Of a stretch of DNA of 64,000 nucleotides, positions 13,501 through 27,800 are shown piece by piece (positions within the stretch are counted from its first letter, which is position 1; each line of letters begins with the position of its first letter). Made by a program: the position numbers and the translations under genes. Source of the stretch: Prosapia bicincta (taxonomy: Eukaryota; Arthropoda; Insecta; Hemiptera; Cercopidae); NCBI GenBank assembly GCA_036971475.1, contig JBAIZL010000005.1, positions 65,699,155 to 65,763,154 on the forward strand, read 5' to 3'. A model generated the notes under the pieces. That model was not told the DNA's origin. It did no database searches and worked only from the letters and a program-made list of their open reading frames with translations.

Positions 13501-14962
13501 CAATAAAGATGCCTTCCTTGACTTTAGCATCACTTAACCTGGGAAACTTTGCTCTCAAGTACTTAAAAGCTTGTCCTTCCTGGTCCATGGCCTTCACAAA
13601 GTTTTTCATTAGTCCCAACTTAATATGTAATGGGGGTAAGAGAACATCCTTAGGATCTACAAGAGGCTCGTAAACTACATTTTTCTCATTAAGGTTTAGG
13701 TCTCGTGTAGGCCAGTTCACTTTTTTATAGTGAGATTTTCTATCCCGACTGTCCCACAGACATAAAAAACAACAGTACTTGGTGAACCCTAATTGCATTC
13801 CTAGGAGTATAGCAATGACTTTCAGATCACCACAGATTTGCCACTTGTGTTGTTCATATTTGATTGATTGGAGAAGTGTTTTCATATTTATATAAGTTTC
13901 CTTCATGTGTACTGCATGACCTATAGGAATAGAAGGTAGCTGATTTCCATTATGCAGAAGTACAGCTTTTAAGCTTAGTTTTGAAGAGTCTATAAACAGT
14001 CTCCATTCAGATGGAGTGTGAACCAATTTGAAGCAGTCCATCAAACCATTAACATCAGAACAAACTACAAGGTTTTCTTTTTTCTCAAAAAAAGGAAGCA
14101 AATCTTTTTGACGCTGTCTGTACTGAGATATTTTCACATCATGTTTTAGAAGATTCCACTGTTGTAGTCTTGACCCTAAAAGATCAGCCTTTACCTTAGA
14201 CAAGCCAAGATCTCTTATAAGGTCACTCAACTCTGCTTGACTAATTTTGTGCGGATCACTAGATCTATCGCTTACCTGAAAATCAGGGTCATAAGATGTT
14301 GAAGGATGGGTTGCTCCTTCTAAACAGTCTTCATCACCTTCCTCTAAAATTTCATAGTTTTGGGGTGGAGAAGGGACTGGCAAAGTGTCTGAGTGTGGTA
14401 CAGGCCGAAGAGCAGATGGGAGATTAGGGTATTTAACCGCTAATCTTTTCTTCATAGATAAACCTTGCTTAATGGGAGGAGTTAAGCAGAAATAACAGTC
14501 GTCTGTATGATTGGTAGGCTCACGCCAAACCATAGGTACTGCAAAAGCCATTGCCCGGTTTTTATTTTTCAGCCACTCTCGCAATATGACGGAACAAGAA
14601 TTGCAACAAATATGAGGAGCCCATGATTTATCTTGGTCCCCAACTTTCACACCAAAATAATGTTCATAGGCAGTCTTAACGATAGGTGTCATTTTACGTT
14701 TCTGAGCCAAAAATGTTATTTCACCACATATATAGCAAAAGCTATCGACAGAATTCACACACTTTCGAGGCATTTCAGATCAGCACTAAAATTAATTTAA
14801 AAATCAACTTCACACAATAATTTCAATAGCAACCACGTGCGTACAACTGACAAACTCACATAGGTTATGTTTACTACTTATGAACAGCTGAAGAGAGGGA
14901 AATTATGTAAGCAAACCTGTGTACCAACTGTTGGTAATGAAATATTTCATTTGTTGAAAACT

Positions 14963-15022
<60 letters not shown>

Positions 15023-15790
15023 TTATATATATATCTGAAATACGAGCTGATATATAATTTTTATGGTCATTTTCGGTTTTAACACGTGGAAATACATTAA
15101 AATCAGCTAATTTCAACCTCGAAACAAAAACTTTGTTGTGCAGTGATATCAAAGCAATCAGTGAACAACATTTAAAGCTTTTTGACTTTGAACACTTAAA
15201 TTTTTATTTATATAGTAACTATAAGTTTTATTTTTGTAATTTATAAGCTGCTCAACAAAAAAAAATTACTTACTTGTTTCGATTTGAAGTGGACCCAATA
15301 TGTTAAATTGACTGATATCTTGAATAGCATTATATACCTTAATTAGATACAAAAACTTATCTTCAATATCAATTGGTAGAGGCGCCGAGTCAACAAACTC
15401 TACAAGTAAATCTGAACGGTTCTCTGCCCAAAGATGGGAGAAACATTGATAGTCCTGTAACATAACACAATAAGGATATTCAAATTTTAAAACAATCAAT
15501 GGCTTTAGAAAAAATATTTTATTTTTTACCAGTAACATTAACCCATTGATTAGCATCTAGTTAATAGTTAGCTGTTAAGTAGTTAACTCAAAATTTCATA
15601 ATCTTAATTTCCCACTCTCTTCCCTCCACTGCAGATTTCTGCCTGATATCTGCCATTTTAGAAACTAACGTGTTTTGTACTTTAGCAACATACTCTACCC
15701 TGCTACTGATGAAGACAAATGTTTCAAATATTTAAATTTGTAAACATCATGGTTCAAGAACCAATGGAGCTTGTAGTTTTTATAACTTCA

Positions 15791-15848
<58 letters not shown>

Positions 15849-18800
15849 TAGGTTAGTTCTAGTAGAGCTTAAAGCCTATTTAGAAATAGGAGACTGATAG
15901 ACTTACCTAGTGGCAATAGTCCAAAACTGCAATCTCTTGAAAATATACACACATAAAAACATATTGAGCTATTGAAATATTTCGATCACACAATGATCTT
16001 TATCAATCAAAAAAGAGAAAAAGAAGAAAAAGAGGAGAAAAGAAGAAGAAAAAGAGGAGAAAAGAAGAAGAGAAAAAGAAAAAGAAGAAGAAGAAGATAA
16101 AGAAAGGGAAAGAGAAAAAGAAAACTTTGCACTTCAGTCTTTTCCTTTTTCTCTTTTTTAATTGATAAAGATCATTGTGTGATCAAAATATTTCAGTAGT
16201 TCAATGTGTTTTCAAGTGTTACTATAGGCAAGTTTGTAAATATTTACAAGTGTTTTTGTTGAAATGGAAATCTAAGAATTAATAATCTAGATACAAGTAA
16301 TAATCTACAGATGGTGGCACCACAATATGATATCTCACTATGATGTACTTGTATAGTTGATACTGAAATTAAGTTCAAACATCTATAGGTTAGTTTCCAA
16401 AACAGCAGATTTAACAAGTAGAAGATAATATTTAGTTTCTACTTAAACAAAGGATACAGTGCATCAGAAATATGAAATATATATTATATATTTTAGTGTG
16501 ATGTATATTTTAATGTTGTATATAATAATATTTTGAAAGTGATGTTTAATTCTAAAGAAAGTGGAATTCTACAAATCCAACATAAACAAATATCAAACAT
16601 AACTACAATGACAGAAATGAATATTTGATATTAGATGCCAATATTGCTATAATAAACAAAAGAGGAACACAATAAACGAAATACAAAAATTAAACACCAT
16701 ACACAATCAAACTAATAAAAATACTCCATCATAAATTCAAATAAAATGTTGAATATCTCACTAAAAACTAAATTACTATAAAATCTATAAAAAGTAATAT
16801 GACATAACATGAAATAGAACATTTTTATGAAATTCAAATAATTATGTTACAGTAATTACAATAAAACAGCAAACAATAATTAAAAGAAGTCTCAAATACT
16901 ATGAAACATTCTAATCTAGTTTTTAATGTTCAGCATCCAACATCAAACGCAGGTTTTCAACACTATAAAAAATAAATGGTTAAATAAAATATATACACAA
17001 AATTACTCAATACTAAATCAGTTTAAAAGATTCCTTAACATAAGAACATCTAAAATTTTTTATAACATCCTAATCCACAAATTATATGTGGAAGTCAAAC
17101 ATAACATTAAAAATGCAACAGGACACAAAATCTAAATAAACCCTATAAATGAAAACAGAAAATTTATTTCTTTCAATAAAACCATCAAGCATACTAATAT
17201 CCCCATTGAAGAAAACTATAAAAATAATTCAATATATAATGGTTGTATAGGATAGTAACAAAAAAAAAATTTTTAATAAATTAAAGAATTTTAAAAACTT
17301 TTTAAAATACTAAGCAAATCTATTTTACACAAAATAAGATATATACACAAAACAGCCCTAGCCATGGAACCACGATTACCTACTACGATATCTCAGATAT
17401 TACTTCAAGTTATTGTAAGGTTTTTTAATATTTAGACACTTATAACACCATGATTCATAATTCCTGTTCTTTAATGGTGACCTAGAAATTTCACAAAATA
17501 AATAAACTTATACAAACAATATACTACATATTATAAACAAAATTCGCAATTAAAATACAATTTCAATTAGGGATATTTTAAATCACAAGTAACACAAACA
17601 ACACTTACACAATACACAGAAAATCAACAAATCATTTCCATTCCATACCTCTCGAATCATCCTCTCTCACAGTGTCATAAACAACTCCTTGGTGTATACA
17701 GAATGCTCAGAATCCCAGACAACACAGAAGGACAAAAGGAGCACAATAAATATTGTTAAAAAATAACAAAATGCCTACAGTAAAAAAACAACCAAGAAAT
17801 AGGAAATATAATTTTAAAAAATAATTAAAAATAACACATAATATAATCGCAAAATTGTTACACCTATACTGGCCACGATATAAAATCAAGATTTTAAAAA
17901 CCAAATTTAATTATATATTTTAAAAATGTAATAATTATAAATAAACAAGCTAAATCAGAAGAGAATACATACCAGAAAATGTCCTATGACATCAATAAAA
18001 TGAAATGCATATACTGAAATAAATATTATATCAGCCAAACAAAAAAGAAATTAAGAAAAAATAGAAATAAAAACTCCAAAATGTAAACTCCACAAGTAAA
18101 ACAAACACGCATTTCCAACACAAGGTGAGATAAAGTAAATAAAACAGGTTTAAAATTCTGAAAATTATTATCTGGGAAAATTTTCATGTTAGAAACAAAC
18201 ATAATATAATGCATGAACTAATTATTAAATACAAACACTAAACAAGATTCCCAATTGAATAGAAACTACCCTAAGGCAAATGCATCATACATATCACATT
18301 TAGAAATAATACAAAAAGTTCAAACCACAAAAAAAACATAACACTGCGATAATGTCTTCAACCACATTCATAAATCTAATGATGCAAAAAATGATATACA
18401 ATACAAAACAAAACAAAAAATAGTAAGTGCTCACATAAGAACATAAGTCTTATGCTAAAACAAAGCTAAATAGTGTTATGTACACAGAGTTTTTTTTAAT
18501 TACCTGAAGAACTTTAGTTACATCAGGTTTGATGAGTAAAATTATTCCCTGAAGGGCCATAATTTGACGTACAACATCTTTGTTTTCCATCACTTGATCC
18601 AAATAGTCTCTAAAGTTCTTCCTCCCTCCTGACAAAATCACGTCCCCGAATAGGCTTTTCTTATTTTGAAAATCTTGTTGAACAGCTTTGTAACAAACAA
18701 TTGAATTTCTAATAACATTTAAATACATTTTAATAACTTTTATCCGGTCATAACTTATTATGATTTCTTGTATTAAATTAAGAAAAACTGACTGTAGTAA

Positions 18801-21800
18801 AATATCTAGCTTTTGTCAGTATTTTTTGTTTGTTTAATTGAAGTTTGAATTCCAATAAACTAGAATAAATTTGACAATCTGATATTTGGGTATTTTATTT
18901 CTCAAGGGTAGATTGGGTGCTATTTATATACTTCATAGACAACAATAACTTTAATAAGATTTGATGTACTAGTAATTCACTGAGAGAGTAGTTTCTACAA
19001 TGAAAACCGGTTTATAATCAATTTTCTAACTTTGATGACAGTAGCCATCATCAGTCACCAACAAAGTCAGAATATGCAATCTCAAAACATGTACAATTAT
19101 CAAAACCAATGTTGGAAAGTTATTCTAGTTTGTTAAAATAGCAGAACCCAAGATAGTTTTGTTTTGCTTTAATTAGATCGTAGTTGACTAAAGACCAAAA
19201 GACCAATAAATCATTCATCAATTAAGCCCTAGACATAAAAAAAGATACGGTATAATTTTCCAATTAAGTATCTTATAGTTGATAATTCCAATATTTTCAA
19301 ACAAGTATATTTTCACTATCTATAACACTATCATTAAGTTTTATTTGTTTTATTGAATACTTTGACAAAGTCGAGAGCAGACTCTTACTTTTTTCCAGGA
19401 TAGGCAAGTAAAACAATGTCGCTTAACTTTTCATTGATTATATGTAAATTATTTGTTCAGAAAATGACACCCAATAACAATACATATGAAAGAGCTTTGT
19501 TTTGTAAACTTTTAAAGTGCTGAAAAAAAAATTACAAAAGAACCTTTTTTCATAAAAAAATGTGTAATCCTAATATACTGTCATAAAAGTCTAAATGTTA
19601 TAAGGTAGATAAAATGTTCAAATTTGGAGATTGAGAAAATATATACTTGTAATACTAATTTATAAATAAAAGCGGTTATGAATATATATTTAACATCTAG
19701 ACTATATAAAATATACACTATTTTATTTATTTTTATATGAAACCAAAACTCATACAAATATTTTTTAAATAACTACGAGGCGTATTTTTAAACTAAGGAC
19801 CGTTTGTTTATATTCTCTCATAGTTCGCGTGCACGCCGCAACGAGCGCTTGCGTCGCATCCCGGCATGCCTTGGCAACAACTACGCTTAGTTACAGCTGT
19901 GTAGCTAACCTCTGCGTTGTGTTCTATGCTTGCAAAATGTTCAAGGTTATCGAATCGCCCGCCCCTTGCAAAGTTTGTTCGGTGATACGATTTTTGTCGG
20001 CAAGAAACATGTCTGCTGCAGAAATTCACCGACAGATTTCTGAAGTTTGCGTGAATGACATGTGTGAAGGAAAAGTGCGTAAGTGGGTTCGAGACTTCAA
20101 AGATGGCGGCGACAATGTCCATGACGAAACGCGATCTGGTCGTCTATCTTTAATGTCAGACGATTTACTGGCTTCAGTTGAAGCGAAAATTCGTGACAAC
20201 AGACGCTTCACGATCACTACTCTCTCACATGAATTTCCCGAAGTTTCGAGGTCTGTGATTTACAAAATTGTTCATGAAAAATTAAACTTTAAAAAACTGT
20301 GCTCACGTTGGGTTCCTAATTTCCTGACAGAGGAGCACAAACACAAAAGACTCGACAGTTCCTTGAATTTTCTGACACATTGACGAAAATGGTAACGACA
20401 TGCTGAGTCGGATCGTAACTGGAGACGAAACGTGGGTTTCGCATTTCACTCCCGAATCGAAACAACAAAGCATGGAATGGAGACACACGCAATCTTCCAT
20501 AAAGGTCAAAGCCAAACAGACTTGGTCACAGTGCAAGATCATGGCATCCGTATTTTGGGATAGGCATGGTGTTTTGCTGGTCGACTTTATGGAACGAGAA
20601 ACGACAATAAATGTAGAAGCCTACTGTCAAACCCTGAGGAAGCTATGCAGAGCAATTCAAAACAAGAAACGTGGCATGCTCACAAAAGAAATTTTGTTTC
20701 TGCACGATAATGCAAAGCCTCACACTGCTGCTCAGACACGAGCTGCATTGGACTCTTTTGCCTGGGAAGTTTTGAACCACCCACCCTACAGCCCTGACCT
20801 TGTGCCGAGCGACTTTCATCACTTCCATCATCTGAAACATCACTTGGGCGGCAGCCGTTATGACATTGACGACGAATTGAAAACGACCAAGAATTCTTGG
20901 TTATCACAGCAGGCAGCAAGTTTTTATGAAGGTTTCCAAAATTTAGTTGTGTGATATGATAAGTGTTTACAAAAACTTGGAAACTATGTAGAAAAATAGA
21001 TAAAAGTATGTAGATTCCGAAAATAAAATTAGTTTTTGCAAATTTCCTTTTATTTTTTTTTTTAACTTTCAAACAGCCCTTACTTTTTTAAAAACACGCC
21101 TTGTACCATTATCCATGTCTTACAAAATGATTTTTTTCCACCTCCAGTAGACTATAAATAAAACACAAATGAATGTAAAAAACTATTTTAATATTACAAG
21201 ATAAATAAACTTATGGTAATTTTAGATATACTAACCGTAAATATTGGACCATTTTTCCACACAAGTGGCCAAGTTTTCCAATACCCTCTTCATAAAAGAT
21301 ATTAAATGAGTCTTGATGGTTTCTTGAAGCTCCCTCATTATTTTGGAAGTACTGACCTCCAAGCTGCTTCTTCAGATGAGAGAAAATATGGAAGTAATTT
21401 GGCACTAAAAAAGTGGGTGATTAAAAATGCCACCTTATTGAAATTACTCAAACAACTGTTAGGTTGCATAAGTACTGTAAGAACAGTCATTATCATAGAT
21501 CACTTCGGCATAGACTGAAATTTTGACTTTGTAGTGCGAAGCATATGGTGGGTAACCCACCTCATCACAAACCCCCAACCTGCTACTTGTCTGAAGAATG
21601 AGGCATGCTAAATTCTAGAATTGTCCAGTCTATGACAACACCTGTCCTCAGAGATCTCAGAGAGCTTATGCGACTCAATAGCTTTGAGTAGTTTTGACCA
21701 CTATCATACAACCCGACTTAGTGTAGAATGATATACCTTTTTCTTCATCTGAAGATGTAGGTAAAAGGGCATCGCTTCCAAACTAACAAGGAGCTTCAAA

Positions 21801-24800
21801 AAATATCAACTCATTAAAATTCATTGGCAGTAATATTTTATAAAGAGATTATCGGAAATAGAACTACCACAAATGCCTCAATTATCAACTCATTAAAATT
21901 CATTGGCAGTAATATTTTATAAAGAGATTATCGGAAATAGAACTACCACAAATGCCTCAATTATCAAGGTAAGTACGTTCAAAAGTTACCATTAAGTTAA
22001 CATACTTTACAGTAATAAAATTACTCTTTTACTATCTTTTATATATGGCTAATCAGAGGTTGAAAAACAACCCATATATTCTGTCAAAAAAAGGCAATGT
22101 AGTAATATTTATTTTCAGAAATTACCAAAAATATATACCCCTGTAGCGGTAGACCAATTGCTCGAAGTTTTATGTTTTTACAAAATTTGGATCACCAGTT
22201 TTAAACCTAAATCCATGTTCATATAACATCAAGAATTCTCATATAAAAGAATTCTTTGGCTTTTACGAGTATATACAACAAAATAGAAACATTGTATACT
22301 TATCTCTGAAAACCCTTGTTTTAAGATTATTTTATAGTGTGCCTGCAAAATCAACAAAAACATAACAGTAAAGATGTTATTATAGTTTTTAAATAATAAA
22401 ACTATAATTTCTAATACAAACTAAATACTACTCAACAGTATAAGTAAAATGAAAATTCAGATGCAGATATACAATACATACTTTTTTGTGCAGAAAAATT
22501 GAAGTCGTTCAACAAAATCTAGACATTATAGGACCAAAAGTACTTTAAAAAGTTATGAAAAAAAATTGTTGATCTTTTTATGTGATTATTAAATAGAGAA
22601 TGACAAATTTTAAAAAATTAGAAAATATAGGACTTTGTTCTAAAAAATCTGTCACTTGCATGGTTGAAAACATGGTCAGGTCTGAACTATCTAAAAAATA
22701 ATTAAATAAAGAAAAATAATTACAAATATTTAAGTCTGAACTGAGAAATAATAAGATAATCTAAGTATATATAAACTTACATTTTTTACCAACATCACTG
22801 GGAATAATGTCTACCATAACTGCACTCGGTTTTTTTGCTATAGCTATGTCATCAAGTTGTCCCCACTGAGGAACAAGTTTCAGAGAGGACAACACACACT
22901 GCATAATTTTGTTAAATACTGACTGGATTTCTTCAAGTGAAGGGACTATAATTATATTTGGAATTTGTAGAACCAAGTCAGCTGTGAACATTGGGTAGAT
23001 GTAGTTAGGATCATGCTTGTCATGTTGGGTGCGACATACACCACTGCAACATTCAAAACATTCAAAATAAAAAGCTTCTATTTAAAAAGATGTAGGTAGA
23101 AAGGCTCTATCATTACAAATACATACTACGAGGGTCGTCCAGAAAGTAAAGAACGATTGCGCATCACGGACAGCGCAGTTCCCCCACCACCGCGGGAGTG
23201 GGCTTATTCCTTAGTCCAAACCTTCCGCTTCAGTTTGAGCTATGTAGCGGTGCCGTGAGGTCACGTTTGCGTCTCTTGTGGAAGTTCAAAATGGCGCTGC
23301 CAATTGAAAATCCCGCCAAGTGTGAAGTCCGTAGTGTGATTCGGTTTCTGAGTATGCAGCATGTTCGACCCATAGAAATTTATAGCCAAATTAAGACAGT
23401 GTACGGTGACAATGCGATGAACGAGTCATCGGTGAGAAAATGGTGCATTAAATTTAATGAAGGCAGAACTAGTGTGCACGACGAGGAACGAAGTGGAAGG
23501 GCGTCACTTGTTACTGACGAGTTGACAGCGAAAGTTGACGAAAAAATTCAAGAAAACCGGCGTTTCACTTTGAGCGGTCTACTGGCATTTTTTCCACAAA
23601 TTTCAAGGTCGCTTTTGCACGAGATGGTGACGGAGCGTCTTGGTTATCGAAAGATGTGTGCTCGTTAGGTGCCTAAGATGCTTACTGATGTCTACAAGAC
23701 CAAACGGATGGGAGCAGCGCTTGAGTTTTTGACTCAGTATGACGAAGATGGTGAGACGTTTCTTGACCGCATCGTAACGGGTGACGAAACTTGGGTTTCG
23801 TATCGAACCCCGGAAACAAAGCTCCAGTCAATGGAATGGCATCACTCGAATTCGCCAAAAAAAAACCGGAAAGAAAAGCCAAATTTGAACACCAGGCAAG
23901 TGATAGCAACAGTTTTTTGGGACAGGAAAGGCCTAATCCATGTGGAGTTCATGCCGAGAGGAGAAACAATCAACTCAGCGGCCTACATTGAGACCTTGCA
24001 TCTGCTTCGCTGCGCTATTCAAAACAAACGACGCGGAATAAGGTCGTCGAAGGTGGTGCTGATCCACAACAATGCTCGGCCTCAATGCAGTGCACAAACC
24101 CAAGCAGAACTTCAATCTTTCAAATGGCAAATCTTTGGACATCCTCCGTATAGTCCGGATCTGGCTCCAAGTGACTATCACTTGTTTCCAAAGTTGAAAG
24201 TGTTTTTAGGCGGGAAAACTTTTTGGACGACGATGATCTCAAAGAAGGAGTAAAAACATGGCTTCATTCCTTGGCGGCAGAAGATTATAACGTCGGTATT
24301 CAAAAATTGGTGTCACGCTACAACAAGTGCCTTGAAGGTTCCGGTGATTTTATTGAAAAATAGAGTAAGGTTATAAATAGTTGTAAATAAATGTTCATCC
24401 TCGTATCTTTTGTTTTCATTGACCTACACCAAAACGTTCTTTACTTTCTGGACGACCCTCGTATATGAAACTAAAATTTATCAGGACTGTAATTTCATTA
24501 TTTAGTAGATTTATGCATAACTATAAAAACTGTCTTGCCAAAAAAAAAAAAAAAAATTGTTGCTATTACAGGCTGTGGTGAGGCAGAGGACTTGGGATAT
24601 AGCTAAAGTGGATGATAACACAAATATTTAATAAAGTTTTGAATTCTGTAGCACATTACGTTCAGTGAAACTTAATTAATCACTTTAACTTTAGTTTATG
24701 ACCATCCGAACTTTAAATAAGCTAAATATTTCATGGTGTCTAGTTCTATATTTATGTTTTCTGTGGTCATTGGAACTTCTTTAAGTCTATGGAGCATGGA

Positions 24801-27800
24801 TCTGAAGGCAGCGTGTTTGTGTTGGATAGGGTGGTTTAAGGTGTTGTGGATAAGTGTGTCTGTCATTGTGGGTTTCCTGTAAATGTTGAAACTGTGTTTT
24901 TTAAGATTGTGGGTTTTTGTTATGGTGAGGTCGAGGAAGTTTAGGGATCGGTTGGTTTCAATCTCTGAGGTAAACTGGAGTTTTAGGTGTATTTTATTAG
25001 TGTAGTTGAGGAGTTTTTCGCATTGTCAGATGTTGCCTCTGTATAGTGTAATGATATCATCAACGTATTTCAATGATTTTATGTGCGTGTGTATTGTTTG
25101 TGAGTATCTAGGTGTTTTTTATGTGTTGTAGGAAAATTTCGCTTAGGACACTTTTAAAGTTCAGATATTCATAAACTAATGTTGAAGTGATTAATTTAAT
25201 AAAGCTTGCACCAGGGCTATTTAAGTTCAAGCCGTACGAGCTGTAGCTCATCCTGTCAGAACCCAGTGCTACAAGTGTTTATTCCTCTTCTTCATAATTC
25301 TGATACAAAAAAGTTGTTGAGGATTCCAAGAACTGACAATAAATGTAATGACTGACCAATTACACATTCCCTTTTACTTACTGCACTTATTGCTGTGATT
25401 TTGGGGGATATGCAAAGGTTTTTGAAGACAGACAGATATGATGGAAACCGAACTAATAAAGACGTTTCAAAATGTATAGCTAAAGTTTAATTCCATTCTT
25501 ATATTTATACTGGATTTAAATGAAAAATACTGAGAAAGATACCATATAATTCTCTTTTGTGCACTGTTACACTGAGACAGTGATGTGCAAATTTCACTGA
25601 GGACTTGATATTGTAACGTTTTGTTTTATATATTACCGCCAAATAGTTCTGAGAGCAAACAGTTCTAATTGTCACTGCAAGAGACCGACTGCCGTCGATA
25701 GTAAAACAGCTGTCCGGGCAAAGTTTAATATTTCCGGTATAGTTTTAAGAATGAAATAAGACCAGTCATTGAGAGAGACCCAGACTAGCAAGTCAAGAGA
25801 AAAGACGTCTTCCTGGTAACCAACGGACTGCCTCCACCTGAATGCTCTAGCTTCCCGAGGGAACCAGTAAGAGGTAACACATAAGCCCTAGTAACGACTC
25901 ACAACAGGTAAACGATTTATTTAATGTTCCTTTTATATTTGTTAACAATTCATATGTTTATTTGAACACACTGTCCACGGCCCATGAAGGATTTAATGTC
26001 CGTTAATTGTATTCAATGGTATTTTAGAGTTAATATCGATGACTTCCCGTTTTATTAAATCCTTCAACTTAGAAAAAAATTAAGATTAAGATACAGGTGT
26101 TTATGTAAAAATAAATTTTTTAATACAAATATTGTCAGTTATTTTTAGCTCAAAACATTATTTACTTTAAAAAAACATGCTTCCTCTACACTTGTTTGAC
26201 TTGTTCGATAGGACTCTTTGGGAATGTTATCCCATACACGATTTAAAGCATTGCTAAATAAAATCTAAATGATCTAGAACATTGAGACTAATTTTAAATG
26301 AAGATTTAAATCCTGACTTTATCTAACTCACTCTATTTTTTTGGTATTCACTCTATAAGTTTTTTGTACGTTTGCAATTTCAGCACCTTTCTTTTCTTTG
26401 GAAGCGCTCTACTAAGAAACAAGAAATTTCTGTTGTAAATTCACAGTACATTTTAAAATACCTTAATTTCTTACAGTAACCAGATACATTTTTTAAATTT
26501 TTACAACCATATTAAAACTTATTTTGTACTATGAGATTTGTGTTTAAACTAACATAATATTTATTTCCCAAATGTTTTTTCTAAGTGGTTTAAATATATT
26601 TTATGAAGACATCAAATTTACCTAGATGCTTTAGCCCTATCCCTTAGAGTTCTGAAAGAAAGCTTTACAGATTTAACAAGTGCTTCTAAATTTTTTCGAT
26701 TGAAGTAACTATACATATCCATGCAATCGTTCTTTAGATCTTCAATTGTATATTCTATAATTTCATGTCCTTCCTTTGTATTATCTAAAAAAAAAAAAAA
26801 CTTGATTTAACATTAATAACTTATTTCTTAGTTCTATTTTCTGACATTCCTAGCTTTACTAAAAACCTTAAATTCAACATATTTCAAGATGCTCCCATCA
26901 ATTGAATAATACTTGAAGTTGAAGGTAGAATGGTAAAACATATCAAGTGTGAAAAATTTGGGGATGCTTGGAATGACAGAATATATGAAGACAGCATAAA
27001 GTACAAAATTATAACTGCTAGCAAATATAATAAATGGAATATACAATAATATGAAATATAAAATATAAAATTACCTATTTATCTCATGAAATAAATTTTA
27101 AAATACTATAACATTTAGAAAATAGCAGCTACAAAGAAGTAACTATAAAGGTTTGATTTCAAAATAAACAAGGTAAAGATTTTATATATCTGATATGCAA
27201 TAAAAAAAGACAGTGCTTGATAATATTAACAGAAAGTATTTGTTGAGGTTGCTACTTAATAATCATTTTAGCATAAAAAATAACCTAAATCTAATGGACA
27301 AATTAAAAAACATAAATATTCCACACAATTCCACTTTAGTCACTTTCGATATATCAAATCTATATACTAACATCCCTATTCCAAAAACTATCAACATCCT
27401 CAAAAACATGCTTACAGACACAAATACACCACATACACTCATTGACAAAATCACCCACTTTACATAATTAATAACATCTCAAAATTACTTCCTCTACAAT
27501 AACACTTTCTACACCCAAAAAGATGGCCCACCTATGGGTTCCCCCATAACTAGCATCTTAGCAGAAATATTCATACACCATATTGAACAAAACCACATTT
27601 TACACAACAATAAATACTCAGATAACATAATTTACTGGTACAGATACGTCGACGATATCATAACATTATAGAAAGGTAACAAACGCTGAGCACACATATT
27701 TTTAAAACATCTTAATTCCATACACCCAAAACTAACAAACACCTTCGAAACAGAACAAAAAAACTCTTAACTTTCTGTACTTTATAATTAAATGTTCAAA

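Larger units (their letters stand above)
12780..15145 (-). mobile_element. CACTA/EnSpm-like DNA transposon with intact ORF
   Basis: Seen: matching ends CACTGCACAACAAA (12,780 inward and, as the complement, 15,145 inward), with looser similarity running about 100 bp further in (cgaaaataacaat versus cgaaaatgaccat). Both sides are flanked by ATA, a 3-bp direct duplication. Between the ends lies the 565-codon ORF at 13,076-14,773 and, in its 5' leader, an (AT)n tract. Known: CACT(A/G) termini and 3-bp target duplications are marks of the CACTA (EnSpm) branch of the CMC superfamily. Inference: the ORF is this element's transposase. Confidence 0.75.

Noticed and set aside
14867..15152. Frames over the (AT)n tract encoding tyrosine-isoleucine repeats
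   Set aside because: Products of the microsatellite, not genes.
25560..26090. Solo LTR starting TGTAACG
   Set aside because: No matching end and no target duplication could be found.
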